DNA of 64,000 nt, from positions 1 to 64,000 of the forward strand of contig JASLFS010000043.1 in NCBI GenBank assembly GCA_030150505.1. The letters are read 5' to 3'. A program made the position numbers and the translations under genes. The notes under the pieces are model-generated. The model was not told where the DNA came from. It saw nothing but the letters and a program-made list of their open reading frames with translations, and ran no database searches. This stretch comes from Vitreoscilla sp. Lineage in GTDB: Bacteria; Pseudomonadota; Gammaproteobacteria; Burkholderiales; Neisseriaceae. Below, piece after piece: positions 43,137-52,114 of this stretch. Every line of letters starts with the position of its first letter. Position 1 is the first letter of the stretch.

Positions 43137-44309
43137 ATGATTGAAACAGATTTTTGGTGGTGGTTGTTACCATTGGCGCTGCTACCTGTATTTTTTGCGA
43201 TGGGTTGGTTTGCAGCTCGAGTAGATATGCGAACAGTTTTAAAACAAGCCAAAACTGTTCCCACTGGCTTTTATAAAAGTTTAGCAGCTTTGGTTGATAG
43301 AAAAACGGATGTAGCAGCTGACGCTTTGAGTGAAGTTTTGCGACAAGAGCCTCATTCTTATGAATTGCATTTAACGTTGGGTAAATTATATCGCCAACGT
43401 GGAGAAAATGATAAAGCCATTCGTTTACATCAAGCGCTATTGGCTTCTCCTGATTTGATTGGCGATAAGCGAGAAGAAGTTCTGTTTGAATTAGGACAGG
43501 ACTTTCAAACAGCTGGTTTAGTTGATCGAGCTGAAGGTATTTTTAAAGATTTGGTGCAAGGTAATGCAGCAAAAGTGGCTCGTGAAGAGTTATTAAATAT
43601 TTATCAGCAGGATCGCGACTGGGAAAAAGCGATTGAAACAGCATCGCATTTAAGCCATGATGAATTAACCTATCAATTTGAAATCGCGCAGTTTTATTGT
43701 GAATTAGCACAAACTGCTTTGTTTCAATCTAATTTTGAAAAAGCCAAGAATGATGTTTACCAAGCATTAATTGCCAATAGAAAATGCACACGTGCGAACA
43801 TGATTTTAGGCGATATCTACTTACAAAATAACGATTTTCAGTCCGCTATTGACGCTTACAGTGCCATTGAAAAGCAAAATCATGTTTATTTAAGCATGGT
43901 TGGCGAAAGATTATTTGATGCTTATGATGGCCTTAATAAAGGCACTGAAGGTTTGGCTGTGCTTGTTGGCTACATGAAAACGTTCCCTCAGTTGGATTTG
44001 ATTGATGTTATCTATGAGAAAGCTTTGTTATTGCAAGGTGAGCAAGAAGCTGCAGAGTTGATTTTAGATTTAGTGAGAATGAAGCCAGATTTAAAAGGCA
44101 CATATCGCTTACTCGGCTTGAGAATGTCGGATCTGGATTTAACATGGCGTGCTGATGCAGATATGGTCAGACAAGTTGTTGGTCGTTATGCACAAAAAGC
44201 ATTGGTTTACCGTTGTCGTCATTGCCATTTTAAATCACAAGTTTTTTTCTGGCATTGCCCAGCATGTAACAAGTGGGAAACATTCACCCCGAACAAAATT
44301 GAGGTATAA
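43137..44309 (+). CDS. lapB: LPS assembly protein LapB
   Basis: A 390-residue TPR protein anchored by one N-terminal membrane helix (WWWLLPLALLPVFFAMGWFAA). Repeats span about residues 50-340, with units such as HLTLGKLYRQRGENDKAIRLHQALL. A rubredoxin-like zinc site ends the protein: CRHCHFKSQVFFWHCPACNKW. In E. coli LapB (YciM) presents LpxC to FtsH, and the same use is likely here. pyrF follows its stop by three bases, as in many proteobacteria. Confidence 0.94.
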   Translation: MIETDFWWWLLPLALLPVFFAMGWFAARVDMRTVLKQAKTVPTGFYKSLAALVDRKTDVAADALSEVLRQEPHSYELHLTLGKLYRQRGENDKAIRLHQALLASPDLIGDKREEVLFELGQDFQTAGLVDRAEGIFKDLVQGNAAKVAREELLNIYQQDRDWEKAIETASHLSHDELTYQFEIAQFYCELAQTALFQSNFEKAKNDVYQALIANRKCTRANMILGDIYLQNNDFQSAIDAYSAIEKQNHVYLSMVGERLFDAYDGLNKGTEGLAVLVGYMKTFPQLDLIDVIYEKALLLQGEQEAAELILDLVRMKPDLKGTYRLLGLRMSDLDLTWRADADMVRQVVGRYAQKALVYRCRHCHFKSQVFFWHCPACNKWETFTPNKIEV

Positions 44310-44312
44310 ATT

Positions 44313-45050
44313 TTGAATCCTTTAATGTCATCATTCAATCAAAATTACACAACAAGATTGCCCGTTATTGTGGCTTTAGACTATCCAGATGCTGAAGAAA
44401 CTTTGGCCTTTGTTCGTCAATTAGATCCAAGCCTCTGCCAATTGAAAATTGGCAAAGAGCTATTTACTGCGACAGGCAGACATTTGGTAGAGCAGTTAAT
44501 TAACCAAGGATTCAAAGTTTTTTTGGATTTGAAATACCATGATATTCCTAATACCGTTGCGCAAGCTTGCAAAGTGGCAGCGCAAATGGGGGTGTGGATG
44601 GTTGATATGCATGCTAGTGGTGGTCGCCGTATGATGGAAGCTGCAGTGGAAGCCATTGCCAATGAAAACAATCAACCATTGCTAATTGCCGTTACTGTTT
44701 TAACCAGTATGGATCAGCAAGATTTAACGGAGTTAGGCATAACGAAAACAGTGGAAGAGCAAGTATTATCTTTGGCGAGCTTGGCTAAAAGCTCGGGAAT
44801 GGATGGCGTGGTTTGCTCAGCGCATGAAGTGGTGCGATTGCGTGAAACCATTGGCCAAGATTTTACATTAGTAACACCTGGTATTCGTTTAAGCCATAGC
44901 GTAGTTGATGATCAACGCCGTATTATGACGCCACAAGAAGCACTGGAAGCTGGTTCTGATTATTTGGTTATGGGGCGTCCTATCACACAAGCATCAGATC
45001 CTATTTCTGTATTGCAGAATGTCAATGATATCGCTTTACAGTTGCCTTAA
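44313..45050 (+). CDS. pyrF: Orotidine 5'-phosphate decarboxylase
   Basis: The last enzyme of UMP synthesis. The 245-residue TIM barrel has the catalytic DLKYHDIPNT (Asp72, Lys74, Asp77) and the phosphate-binding TPGIR and YLVMGRPITQA motifs. The best start is TTG 44313, seven bases after the GAGGT that precedes the lapB stop; an ATG at 44325 lacks a site. The lapA-lapB-pyrF order is common in Gammaproteobacteria and Betaproteobacteria. Confidence 0.95.
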   Translation: MNPLMSSFNQNYTTRLPVIVALDYPDAEETLAFVRQLDPSLCQLKIGKELFTATGRHLVEQLINQGFKVFLDLKYHDIPNTVAQACKVAAQMGVWMVDMHASGGRRMMEAAVEAIANENNQPLLIAVTVLTSMDQQDLTELGITKTVEEQVLSLASLAKSSGMDGVVCSAHEVVRLRETIGQDFTLVTPGIRLSHSVVDDQRRIMTPQEALEAGSDYLVMGRPITQASDPISVLQNVNDIALQLP

Positions 45051-45073
45051 ATTTTAATTTAAAAGGATGTGTA

Positions 45074-46039
45074 ATGAGTTTATTACAATCATTAGCACTT
45101 ACCGAAGAAGCATTTAAAAAACAAATTTCAGCAGCAAAAGTTTTGGTTGTTGGTGATGTAATGCTAGACCGATATTGGTTCGGGGATACGCATCGCATTT
45201 CTCCCGAAGCGCCTGTTCCTGTTGCTAAGATTGAGAAAATTGAGCAAAGAGCTGGTGGTGCCGCCAATGTGGCTCGCAATATAGCCAGTTTAGGTGGGCA
45301 AGTTGGTTTGTTGGCTATTACCGGCACAGATGAAGCGGCTGATAGTTTGGCAAAAATGATGTCTGATATCGGTGTGGCTTATCATGGCATTCAAGATGCT
45401 AAAGTAGCAACGACCATTAAATTGCGGGTTATGGCACGTAATCAACAATTGATTCGTTTGGATTTTGAAGATTTTCCGCAAGAAGCAGCTTTGCAAGAAT
45501 TGTTGGAACAATTCAAAGTTTTGCAAAATGAATATGATGCCATTATTTTATCGGATTATGGCAAGGGTTGCTTGAAGTATATCCAGCAACTGATTGATTT
45601 AGCAGGTGAGCAAAATAAACTGGTTTTGATTGACCCTAAAGGCAGTGATTATCAGAAGTACGAAGGGGCGACAATGATTACGCCTAATCGTGCAGAATTG
45701 AAACAAGTTGTTGGGCAGTGGGTAGATGAAGATGACTTGGAAAATAAAGTACAAATGCTGCGTCAAAAATTGGCTTTAAATGCAGTTTTACTGACACGAA
45801 GTGAAGAAGGCATGAGTTTATACGGGCATCAAAATGTTCATCATCAGCCAACTCATGCGCAAGAGGTTTATGATGTTTCAGGCGCTGGCGATACGGTAAT
45901 AGCCAGTATGGCACTTTGCTTGGCTGCTGGCTTTAGTGCAGAAGAAGCCATGACGTTTGCCAATATCGCAGCAGGTGTGGTCGTGGCGAAACTGGGTACG
46001 GCTGTTTGTACACAACAAGAATTATTAGATGCTGAATAG
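45074..46039 (+). CDS. hldA: Heptose-7-phosphate kinase, stand-alone HldA
   Basis: A 321-residue PfkB-type kinase that phosphorylates D-glycero-D-manno-heptose 7-phosphate at C1. It corresponds to the first domain of E. coli HldE only, with no nucleotidyltransferase domain, so a separate HldC is expected elsewhere. Motifs are GDVMLDRYWFGDTHRISPEAPVPV, RAGGAANVARNIASLGG and the catalytic DVSGAGDTVIASMAL. AAGGATG precedes the ATG, and hldD follows after 18 bases. Confidence 0.93.
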   Translation: MSLLQSLALTEEAFKKQISAAKVLVVGDVMLDRYWFGDTHRISPEAPVPVAKIEKIEQRAGGAANVARNIASLGGQVGLLAITGTDEAADSLAKMMSDIGVAYHGIQDAKVATTIKLRVMARNQQLIRLDFEDFPQEAALQELLEQFKVLQNEYDAIILSDYGKGCLKYIQQLIDLAGEQNKLVLIDPKGSDYQKYEGATMITPNRAELKQVVGQWVDEDDLENKVQMLRQKLALNAVLLTRSEEGMSLYGHQNVHHQPTHAQEVYDVSGAGDTVIASMALCLAAGFSAEEAMTFANIAAGVVVAKLGTAVCTQQELLDAE

Positions 46040-46057
46040 CATAGTTAGGAAATTATC

Positions 46058-47056
46058 ATGAGCATTGTCGTAACAGGTGCTGCAGGTTTTATTGGTAGTA
46101 ATATCGTTGCTGCATTAAATGAACGTGGTATTACAGATATTATTGCTGTTGATAATTTATCAAGTGGCGATAAGTTTAAAAATTTAGTGAATGCTGAGAT
46201 TGAGCATTACTTAGATAAACATGAGTTTATTGAGTTAGTTAATAACCATGCATTGCCGTTTGGCTCAATTGAAGCTGTTTTTCATCAAGGCGCATGTTCA
46301 GATACCATGAATCATGATGGTCATTACATGATGAATAACAACTACCAATATACTTTAGATTTATTTGACTGGTGCCAAGATAAAAGAATTCCATTTTATT
46401 ATGCCTCAAGTGCTGCAGTATATGGTAAAGGTGAAGTATTTGAAGAGAAAAGAGAGTTAGAGCAGCCATTAAATGTTTATGGTTATTCTAAATTCTTGTT
46501 TGACCAAGTGCTTCGTCGTCGGATGAATGAAGGTTTGCGTTCTCCTGTGGCTGGTTTTAGATACTTTAATGTTTATGGCTACCATGAGCAACATAAAGGT
46601 CGTATGGCATCTGTGCCTTATCATCATTTTAATCAATACCGCGAACGTGGTTATGTTGAATTGTTTGGTGAATATGCAGGTTATGGTAATGGTGAGCAAC
46701 GTCGTGATTTTATTAGCGTTGAAGACATTGTTAAAGTGAATTTATTCTTCTTTGACAATCCTGAGTTGTCAGGGATTTTCAACTTAGGTACTGGACGCAG
46801 CCAAACATTTAACGAACTGGCTGCTGCGACTGTGAATGCTTGCCGTCATGCAGATAACTTGCCTGAATTAAGCTTAGCTGAGTTGGTTAAAGAGAATTTG
46901 ATTCGTTATATTGACTTCCCAGATAGCTTAAAAGGCAAATACCAAAGCTTTACAGAAGCCAATATTCAGTCATTAAGAGATGTTGGTTACGATGCTGATT
47001 TTTTCAGTGTTCAAGAAGGTGTGAGCCGTTATATTCAAGATTTATTAGCTGAATAA
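46058..47056 (+). CDS. hldD: ADP-glyceromanno-heptose 6-epimerase
   Basis: A 332-residue extended SDR that converts ADP-D-glycero-heptose to the L-glycero form used by WaaF. Rossmann TGAAGFIGSNIV starts the protein. HQGACSDTM, YASSAAVYG and the catalytic YGYSKFLFDQ (YxxxK) follow, with FNVYGYHEQHKGRMASVPYH as the family signature. Together with hldA and waaF it forms the inner-core heptose group of this window. Confidence 0.96.
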   Translation: MSIVVTGAAGFIGSNIVAALNERGITDIIAVDNLSSGDKFKNLVNAEIEHYLDKHEFIELVNNHALPFGSIEAVFHQGACSDTMNHDGHYMMNNNYQYTLDLFDWCQDKRIPFYYASSAAVYGKGEVFEEKRELEQPLNVYGYSKFLFDQVLRRRMNEGLRSPVAGFRYFNVYGYHEQHKGRMASVPYHHFNQYRERGYVELFGEYAGYGNGEQRRDFISVEDIVKVNLFFFDNPELSGIFNLGTGRSQTFNELAAATVNACRHADNLPELSLAELVKENLIRYIDFPDSLKGKYQSFTEANIQSLRDVGYDADFFSVQEGVSRYIQDLLAE

Positions 47057-47070
47057 TAAATACCTATCTA

Positions 47071-47122
47071 GCCTAAGGTTATTGTTTTTGAAAAGAAATA
47101 AGCAATAAACTTGGGCTTTTCA
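47071..47122 (+). terminator. Weak possible terminator after hldD
   Basis: GCCTAAGGTTATTG (47071-47084) can pair with CAATAAACTTGGGC (47103-47116), with one mismatch and one G-U pair, around an 18-base loop; CTTTTC follows. The long loop makes this uncertain. Confidence 0.3.
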
Positions 47123-47305
47123 TTTGTCTTTTGACTCACGTAAGCATTTTTTACAAAATTAAAGTATTTTTTCTGTATTTCAAGAGCTGTTTTTCTCGAA
47201 ATAAGTTTTGAGCTGATTTATGGGGTGATGTCCGTATTCACCATTGGCGAGCTTACTTGTTTCAGGTATTAATGAAAAAATACAATGACAAAGTAATTTT
47301 TGGAA

Positions 47306-48193
47306 ATGAAATTGAATCGATATGCCACATATGTTGGCCTGAGTGCTATTTTTTTATGGGCCAGCATTGTAGGGCTTATTCGTACTGTTACTGAGGAAAT
47401 GGGAGCGGTGGCTGGGGCTGCGAGTATTTATAGCTTAGGTGCTGTTTTGTTGTTGATTATTTTTGGTATTCCAAGAATTCAGCAATGTTCTAAGCCATAT
47501 TTGTTCTGGTCAAGTTTGTTATTTGTCAGTTATGAAATATGCCTTTCCTTATCAGTGGGTTATGCCAGTGACGCTAAAGAAGCCATTGAAGTCAGTATGT
47601 TGAATTACCTTTGGCCGAGTTTAACCATCGCTTTTTCTGTTATTTTCAATAAACAATTGGCTAAAAAATGGCTTTGGTTAGGATTATTTATTTCATTTTT
47701 AGGAATGATTTGGGTGTTAGGGGCGGAAACTGGGCTCAATTGGCACCACATGATGGGTAATGTATTAAAAAATCCAATTAGTTATATTTTGGCATTGTTG
47801 GGTGCTGTTATTTGGGCAGTTTATTGCACAATTACGGTACGGTATGCTGAAGGCCAAAATTTAGTAACTTGGTTTTTTGCCTTAACAGCATTGGCATTGT
47901 GGTTGCAATTTTATTTAGTAGATAGTGCCGTTTTTGTGATGCCAAAGGTTGTTATTTGGCCATTGTTAATGGCTTCTGCTGCCATGGCGCTGGGATACGG
48001 TGCATGGAATTTTGGTATCTTATATGGGAATGTAACCATTTTAGCCTGTGCTTCTTATTTTATTCCTGTTTTGTCAGCAGCTTTGGCTTCATGGTATCTG
48101 GACACAGCATTGAGTATAGGCTTTTGGCAGGGCGTGGCTATGATTTGTTTTGGGTCGTTAATTTGCTGGTTTGCTACTAGAAATAATGCATAG
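47306..48193 (+). CDS. yddG: YddG-type aromatic amino acid exporter
   Basis: A 295-residue EamA/DMT transporter with ten predicted spans. It closely follows E. coli YddG, which exports aromatic amino acids: IFLWASIVGLIRTVTEEMGAV, SLLFVSYEICLSLSVGYAS, EVSMLNYLWPSLTIAFSVIFN and AWNFGILYGNVTILACASYFIPVLSAALAS. The ATG at 47306 is chosen; a TTG two codons upstream is also possible and neither has a strong ribosome binding site. With the HAAAP permease at 27 kb it suggests active aromatic amino acid exchange. Confidence 0.88.
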   Translation: MKLNRYATYVGLSAIFLWASIVGLIRTVTEEMGAVAGAASIYSLGAVLLLIIFGIPRIQQCSKPYLFWSSLLFVSYEICLSLSVGYASDAKEAIEVSMLNYLWPSLTIAFSVIFNKQLAKKWLWLGLFISFLGMIWVLGAETGLNWHHMMGNVLKNPISYILALLGAVIWAVYCTITVRYAEGQNLVTWFFALTALALWLQFYLVDSAVFVMPKVVIWPLLMASAAMALGYGAWNFGILYGNVTILACASYFIPVLSAALASWYLDTALSIGFWQGVAMICFGSLICWFATRNNA

Positions 48194-48400
48194 ATATTAA
48201 TGTATTACGCTGTGTAATAGCACCTTTTTTATGGTGGTTTTATATCGGCTAGTTTGGCTAATAAGATATACGGCAACATGGTTTTGTGGTATGTTTCTTA
48301 AACTTTTCCATCATTGTTCAGGTATTACTTTGCAATAATATGCGGCATGATTTATGTGCTGATGGTTAATTATAGTGTGTACTGTTTTTTTATCATTGAA

Positions 48401-48415
48401 TCAGTCTTTGACTGA
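48401..48415 (+). promoter_or_regulatory. Short hairpin just before the rhlE ribosome binding site
   Basis: TCAGTC-TTT-GACTGA forms a perfect 6-bp stem ending one base before the TAGGAG Shine-Dalgarno region. It could affect initiation or be a protein-binding palindrome. No T run follows, so it is not a terminator. Confidence 0.35.
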
Positions 48416-48428
48416 GTAGGAGTTGTTT

Positions 48429-49814
48429 GTGAGTTCGTTTGCATCACTGGGTTTATCAACAGAGATTGTTTCTGCATTGCAAGAGCAAGGTTATGAAAAG
48501 CCGACTCCTATTCAAGAAGCCGCTATTCCAAAAGCATTGGCTGGTCATGATATCTTAGCAGCAGCCCAAACAGGAACAGGTAAGACAGCAGCCTTTATGC
48601 TGCCGAGTTTGGAACGCTTAAAGCATTTTGCGACAACAAGCACATCACCTGCGATGCATCCTGTGCGGATGTTGGTTTTAACACCGACTCGAGAGCTAGC
48701 TGATCAGATTGATCAGAATGTTAAGAGTTATATTAAAAATTTAAGTTTGCGCCATACTGTTATTTTTGGTGGCACAAATATGAATGATCAATCTCAAATC
48801 TTAAGAAGCGGGGTTGAAATTGTAGTGGCAACTGTTGGGCGTTTGCTTGATCATGTCGAGCAAAAAAACATTCACTTAAATAAAGTGGATATTTTGGTAT
48901 TAGATGAAGCTGACCGAATGCTTGATATGGGCTTTATTGATGATATTCGCCGTATTGTGAAGTTGTTACCAGCAGAACGTCAGATTCTATTATTTTCTGC
49001 GACTTTTGCGCCAGAAATTAAAAAGCTAGCCAATGATTTTATGCGCAACCCTGTAACTGTTGAAGTTGCTCAGCAAAATGCTACAGGTAAAAACATTGAA
49101 CAGCATATGATTGCTGTTGATGCTTATCGTAAAAAAGCGTTATTAGAACGTTTAATTCTTGATTTGAACATGCAGCAAGTGATTGTTTTTTGTAAAACAA
49201 AAATGAGCGTTGATCAAGTTACCCGAGATTTGCAACGTAAAAAAATATCGGCTCAAGCCATTCATGGCGATAAATCACAATCACAACGTTTGGAAACTTT
49301 AACAGCATTTAAGGCTGGAGAAGTGAGGGTGTTAGTCGCAACTGATGTTGCCGCTCGTGGTTTGGATATCACCGATTTACCTTTTGTTATCAATTATGAA
49401 TTACCTAACAATGCTGAAGATTATGTGCATCGTATTGGTCGTACAGGGCGAGCGGGTGCAGAAGGTATTGCTTTGTCTATGATGGATGAAGACGAACAGA
49501 AGATTTACGATGATATTTGCCAGTTAATCAAACAAAAATTAGACATTGAAAAAATAGAAGGCTTTGAGCCTCGTTGGATGGATAAAGGTAAGGGCAACCA
49601 AAAGAACCAGGTTGCTGCTGCACAAAAAACCATGACAACACGAGCGCAATATAAAAATAAGAAACAAGCTAATGAAAAAAACACATTGGATGAAGCATTA
49701 ACCCATTGTGGAAAAATTACTGGGCGTGTTCGTCGTAGAAATCACAAGGAAGTGTGTGCATTGTTATTGCCTAATTATGGTCAAACAGCTGCGAGTGTTA
49801 AGACGAAAGCTTAA
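48429..49814 (+). CDS. rhlE: DEAD-box RNA helicase, RhlE type
   Basis: A 461-residue ATP-dependent RNA helicase. Motifs in order: Q motif GYEKPTPIQEAAIP, motif I AQTGTGKT, Ia PTRELADQ, II VLDEADRMLDMGF, III FSATF, V VATDVAARGLDI and VI HRIGRTGRAG. The C-terminal tail (about residues 385-461) is basic and Lys/Asn/Gln-rich, typical of RhlE. Start GTG 48429 lies six bases after TAGGAG; the TTG at 48423 would overlap that site. The IclR gene follows after two bases. Confidence 0.93.
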   Translation: MSSFASLGLSTEIVSALQEQGYEKPTPIQEAAIPKALAGHDILAAAQTGTGKTAAFMLPSLERLKHFATTSTSPAMHPVRMLVLTPTRELADQIDQNVKSYIKNLSLRHTVIFGGTNMNDQSQILRSGVEIVVATVGRLLDHVEQKNIHLNKVDILVLDEADRMLDMGFIDDIRRIVKLLPAERQILLFSATFAPEIKKLANDFMRNPVTVEVAQQNATGKNIEQHMIAVDAYRKKALLERLILDLNMQQVIVFCKTKMSVDQVTRDLQRKKISAQAIHGDKSQSQRLETLTAFKAGEVRVLVATDVAARGLDITDLPFVINYELPNNAEDYVHRIGRTGRAGAEGIALSMMDEDEQKIYDDICQLIKQKLDIEKIEGFEPRWMDKGKGNQKNQVAAAQKTMTTRAQYKNKKQANEKNTLDEALTHCGKITGRVRRRNHKEVCALLLPNYGQTAASVKTKA

Positions 49815-49816
49815 GC

Positions 49817-50584
49817 ATGCGCAAGAATGATACGCCCACATTAAAAGCTTTTGGTATTTTGGAGCATTTGGCACAAGCAGATAGGGCGTTAACGCTTACT
49901 GAAATAGCCAATGATTTGGATAGTCCAAAAGCTACTATTCATCGAATGTTAGCCTCCTTGGAACAAGGGGGATTGATTATTCGAGATGCTGGTGTGAAGC
50001 ATGCATATACCATTGGTCCTCGTTTGAACCGTTTGAGTACCACTGTGTTAAATCATTCTGGTATTCAGCGTGTTCGTCATGCTATTTTGAAGTCATTGGT
50101 TGCCGATATTCAACAAACGTGTAATTTAACCATGTTGGTTAAATCTGAAGTTTTGTATTTGGATCGAATGGAAGCGCCATCTCCTTTGAGATTGGATTTG
50201 CAGCCTGGTACGACAGTGCCTGCGCATGGTTGTGCTAGCGGTAAGTTGTTTTTGGCTAGGTTGCAAAAAGAAAAGCGAGATGCATTATTGGCTCAGAGCC
50301 AACTAAATGCTTTAACGCCCAATACTTTAACTGATTTAGCTGAGTTAGAACGTGAATTAGAGCGCATTCAAGTTCGAAATATCAGTATTGATAATGAAGA
50401 ATTCGTACTTGGCATTACTTGTATTGCTGTGCCGATAGAAGACAGCAATGGAAATTGTATTGCCGCTATTGCAATGCATGGGCAAGTTGCTGCAACACCA
50501 TTGCCTGTATCTTTATCATATGTGCCACGCTTGCAAGAAGCGGCGCGAGAATTGGCTAAAACATTTATACCAGATGTTGAGTAA
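49817..50584 (+). CDS. IclR-family transcriptional regulator
   Basis: A 255-residue regulator with an N-terminal winged helix (LKAFGILEHLAQADRALTLTEIANDLDSPKATIHRMLASLEQGGLI, residues 9-54) and a C-terminal GAF-like effector domain with VPAHGCASGKLFLA and GITCIAVPIEDSNGNCIAAIAMHG. It is probably co-transcribed with rhlE. IclR proteins often control acetate, aromatic or acyl metabolism. acs is 1.5 kb away but not adjacent. Its 3' end overlaps the converging LysR gene by 20 bases. Confidence 0.88.
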   Translation: MRKNDTPTLKAFGILEHLAQADRALTLTEIANDLDSPKATIHRMLASLEQGGLIIRDAGVKHAYTIGPRLNRLSTTVLNHSGIQRVRHAILKSLVADIQQTCNLTMLVKSEVLYLDRMEAPSPLRLDLQPGTTVPAHGCASGKLFLARLQKEKRDALLAQSQLNALTPNTLTDLAELERELERIQVRNISIDNEEFVLGITCIAVPIEDSNGNCIAAIAMHGQVAATPLPVSLSYVPRLQEAARELAKTFIPDVE

Positions 50585-51434
50585 TCTCTCTAAGGGTTTT
50601 TAGAGTTGGATCAAGTTCTAATTCCATGTGGTAAATAAATTGAACAGGTAAAGATAGTTTATATTCTGGTAGTAAATCAATTTTAAAGCCAGCTTGCTGC
50701 GCATCTATTGCATTTTTCTTTGGTACCAATGCTAACCCTGCCTTTTCTGAAACCAAGGCTATTAATGTGTTTAAATGGTCACATTGCATGGTGATGTTTG
50801 GCTTAATGCGGCATTTGTGAAAAAAGTTTTGAGTGGCTTTGCTATTTGACGTAAATGCAGACATATCTAGCCATGGCTTGCTGCTTAATGTTTTGGTATC
50901 AATGAGTTCTTTTGACCAAGATTGTGGCGAGATTAAGCAGTATTCTTGTTCTCCAATATGATGTGAAAAAACATTTCGATAGGGTACTTCTCCAATATAT
51001 ATACCCGCAAGCAATTCTTTTTTTCGGACTTGATTGAGAATATTGCCACCAATATCATTCAATATTTGAATGTAGATATGCGGTAAAGCTTGTTGCAATT
51101 GATATGCCGCTTGGCTTAATAACGTTGAATTAACTGAACTGGTAGTGCCTAATACAATGGGTAGTTTTTCTTCTTTTGCTAAGTTTTGGGCGAATACATT
51201 CACACTGTGAATTTCTTGTAGCAGTTTCTCGGCTTTCGGGAGAAAATTTTTCCCCGCCAATGTTAGTTGCATCCCTTGTGCATTGCGTGCAAATAATTCT
51301 AAATTTAAGCTTTTTTCTAGCGATTTAATTTTGGCGGTAACCGCAGGCTGCGATAAATGCAGTGTTTCGGATGCTTGGGTTAGGTGTCCGTAATGAGCCA
51401 CGGTTACGAATGTTTTTAATTGGCTAAAATCCAA
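50565..51434 (-). CDS. LysR-family transcriptional regulator
   Basis: A 289-residue LysR protein. The N-terminal helix-turn-helix is FVTVAHYGHLTQASETLHLSQPAVTAKIKSLEKSLNLELFARN, and the LysR substrate domain follows from about residue 90. It diverges from the DUF485 remnant and acs, 270 bases apart, so it may control that acetate-use locus; no operator was identified. The effector is unknown. Confidence 0.88.
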   Translation of the reverse strand: MDFSQLKTFVTVAHYGHLTQASETLHLSQPAVTAKIKSLEKSLNLELFARNAQGMQLTLAGKNFLPKAEKLLQEIHSVNVFAQNLAKEEKLPIVLGTTSSVNSTLLSQAAYQLQQALPHIYIQILNDIGGNILNQVRKKELLAGIYIGEVPYRNVFSHHIGEQEYCLISPQSWSKELIDTKTLSSKPWLDMSAFTSNSKATQNFFHKCRIKPNITMQCDHLNTLIALVSEKAGLALVPKKNAIDAQQAGFKIDLLPEYKLSLPVQFIYHMELELDPTLKTLREITQHLV

Positions 51435-51703
51435 AAAACTCTCCTTTGTTGTTCTATATCTCTTTTTTATTTCACACCATCATATCCATATTTTTATTGA
51501 TTCTTCAAGGTGGTTTCATTTTTAGTCTTTTATTTTTATGATAATACAGCATATTTTTAATGCTAAATAATTGTTTTTTATAGAATTTTGCATTGCATCA
51601 TTAGGTAATTAAATGTTTATCATCAAAAAATAAAATTAGATTATTTGAGTAGATTATTTTTAAATCTAACTTCAGGAAAGATGAATGCTTGAGGAGAAAC
51701 GAA

Positions 51704-51934
51704 ATGAACCAAAAAATCATTATTGGGGTATTGAATAATCCCGAGTTTCAAAAAATAACTAAGAAGAGAAATCGTTGGGGCTGGTGTTTGTCTGTGATGA
51801 TGTTTTTTATTTATATTAGTTATGTTTTATATATGACCTTTAGCCCTGAGTCATTTTTTTAGGTTGATATTGCAAGCATGCTGGTGGCTTTGAGTATCAG
51901 CGATGTTTTATTTTCGTTTCTCTGTGTATTTTAA
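51704..51934 (+). pseudogene. DUF485 (YjcH-like) membrane protein, interrupted and truncated
   Basis: ATG 51704 has a strong GAGGAGA site six bases upstream and encodes NNPEFQKITKKRNRWGWCLS plus a first membrane span, the DUF485 N-terminus. The frame meets TAG at 51860-51862 after 52 residues. The same frame then continues for 23 codons with a second hydrophobic span (ASMLVALSISDVLFSFLCVF) to TAA at 51932-51934. Intact DUF485 proteins are about 100 residues and end with a YxxRAN-type motif, which is missing. In other bacteria DUF485 genes lie with acs and the acetate permease actP; here acs follows and actP is absent. Confidence 0.65.
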
Positions 51935-52114
51935 GTCATGTAAGTAAGGTTAATTTATTTGTTTTATTGGTTGTAAAGCAAAAAAGATAAAGTGAATTTC
52001 AGTGTGTTGAGTGGTTGTTGAATGATTGAAAATAAATTTTTTAAGGCAGCCAACCATCAAGAAAATAAATAGGCAGTTCTAACTGTCAAATAAAATCAAT
52101 AATAAGGAGAAACA

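Noticed and set aside
51854..51862. Run of seven T residues before the DUF485 stop as a phase-variation tract
   Set aside because: Losing or gaining one T gives frames that stop within a few codons and do not restore the DUF485 sequence; the zero frame itself carries the remnant after TAG.
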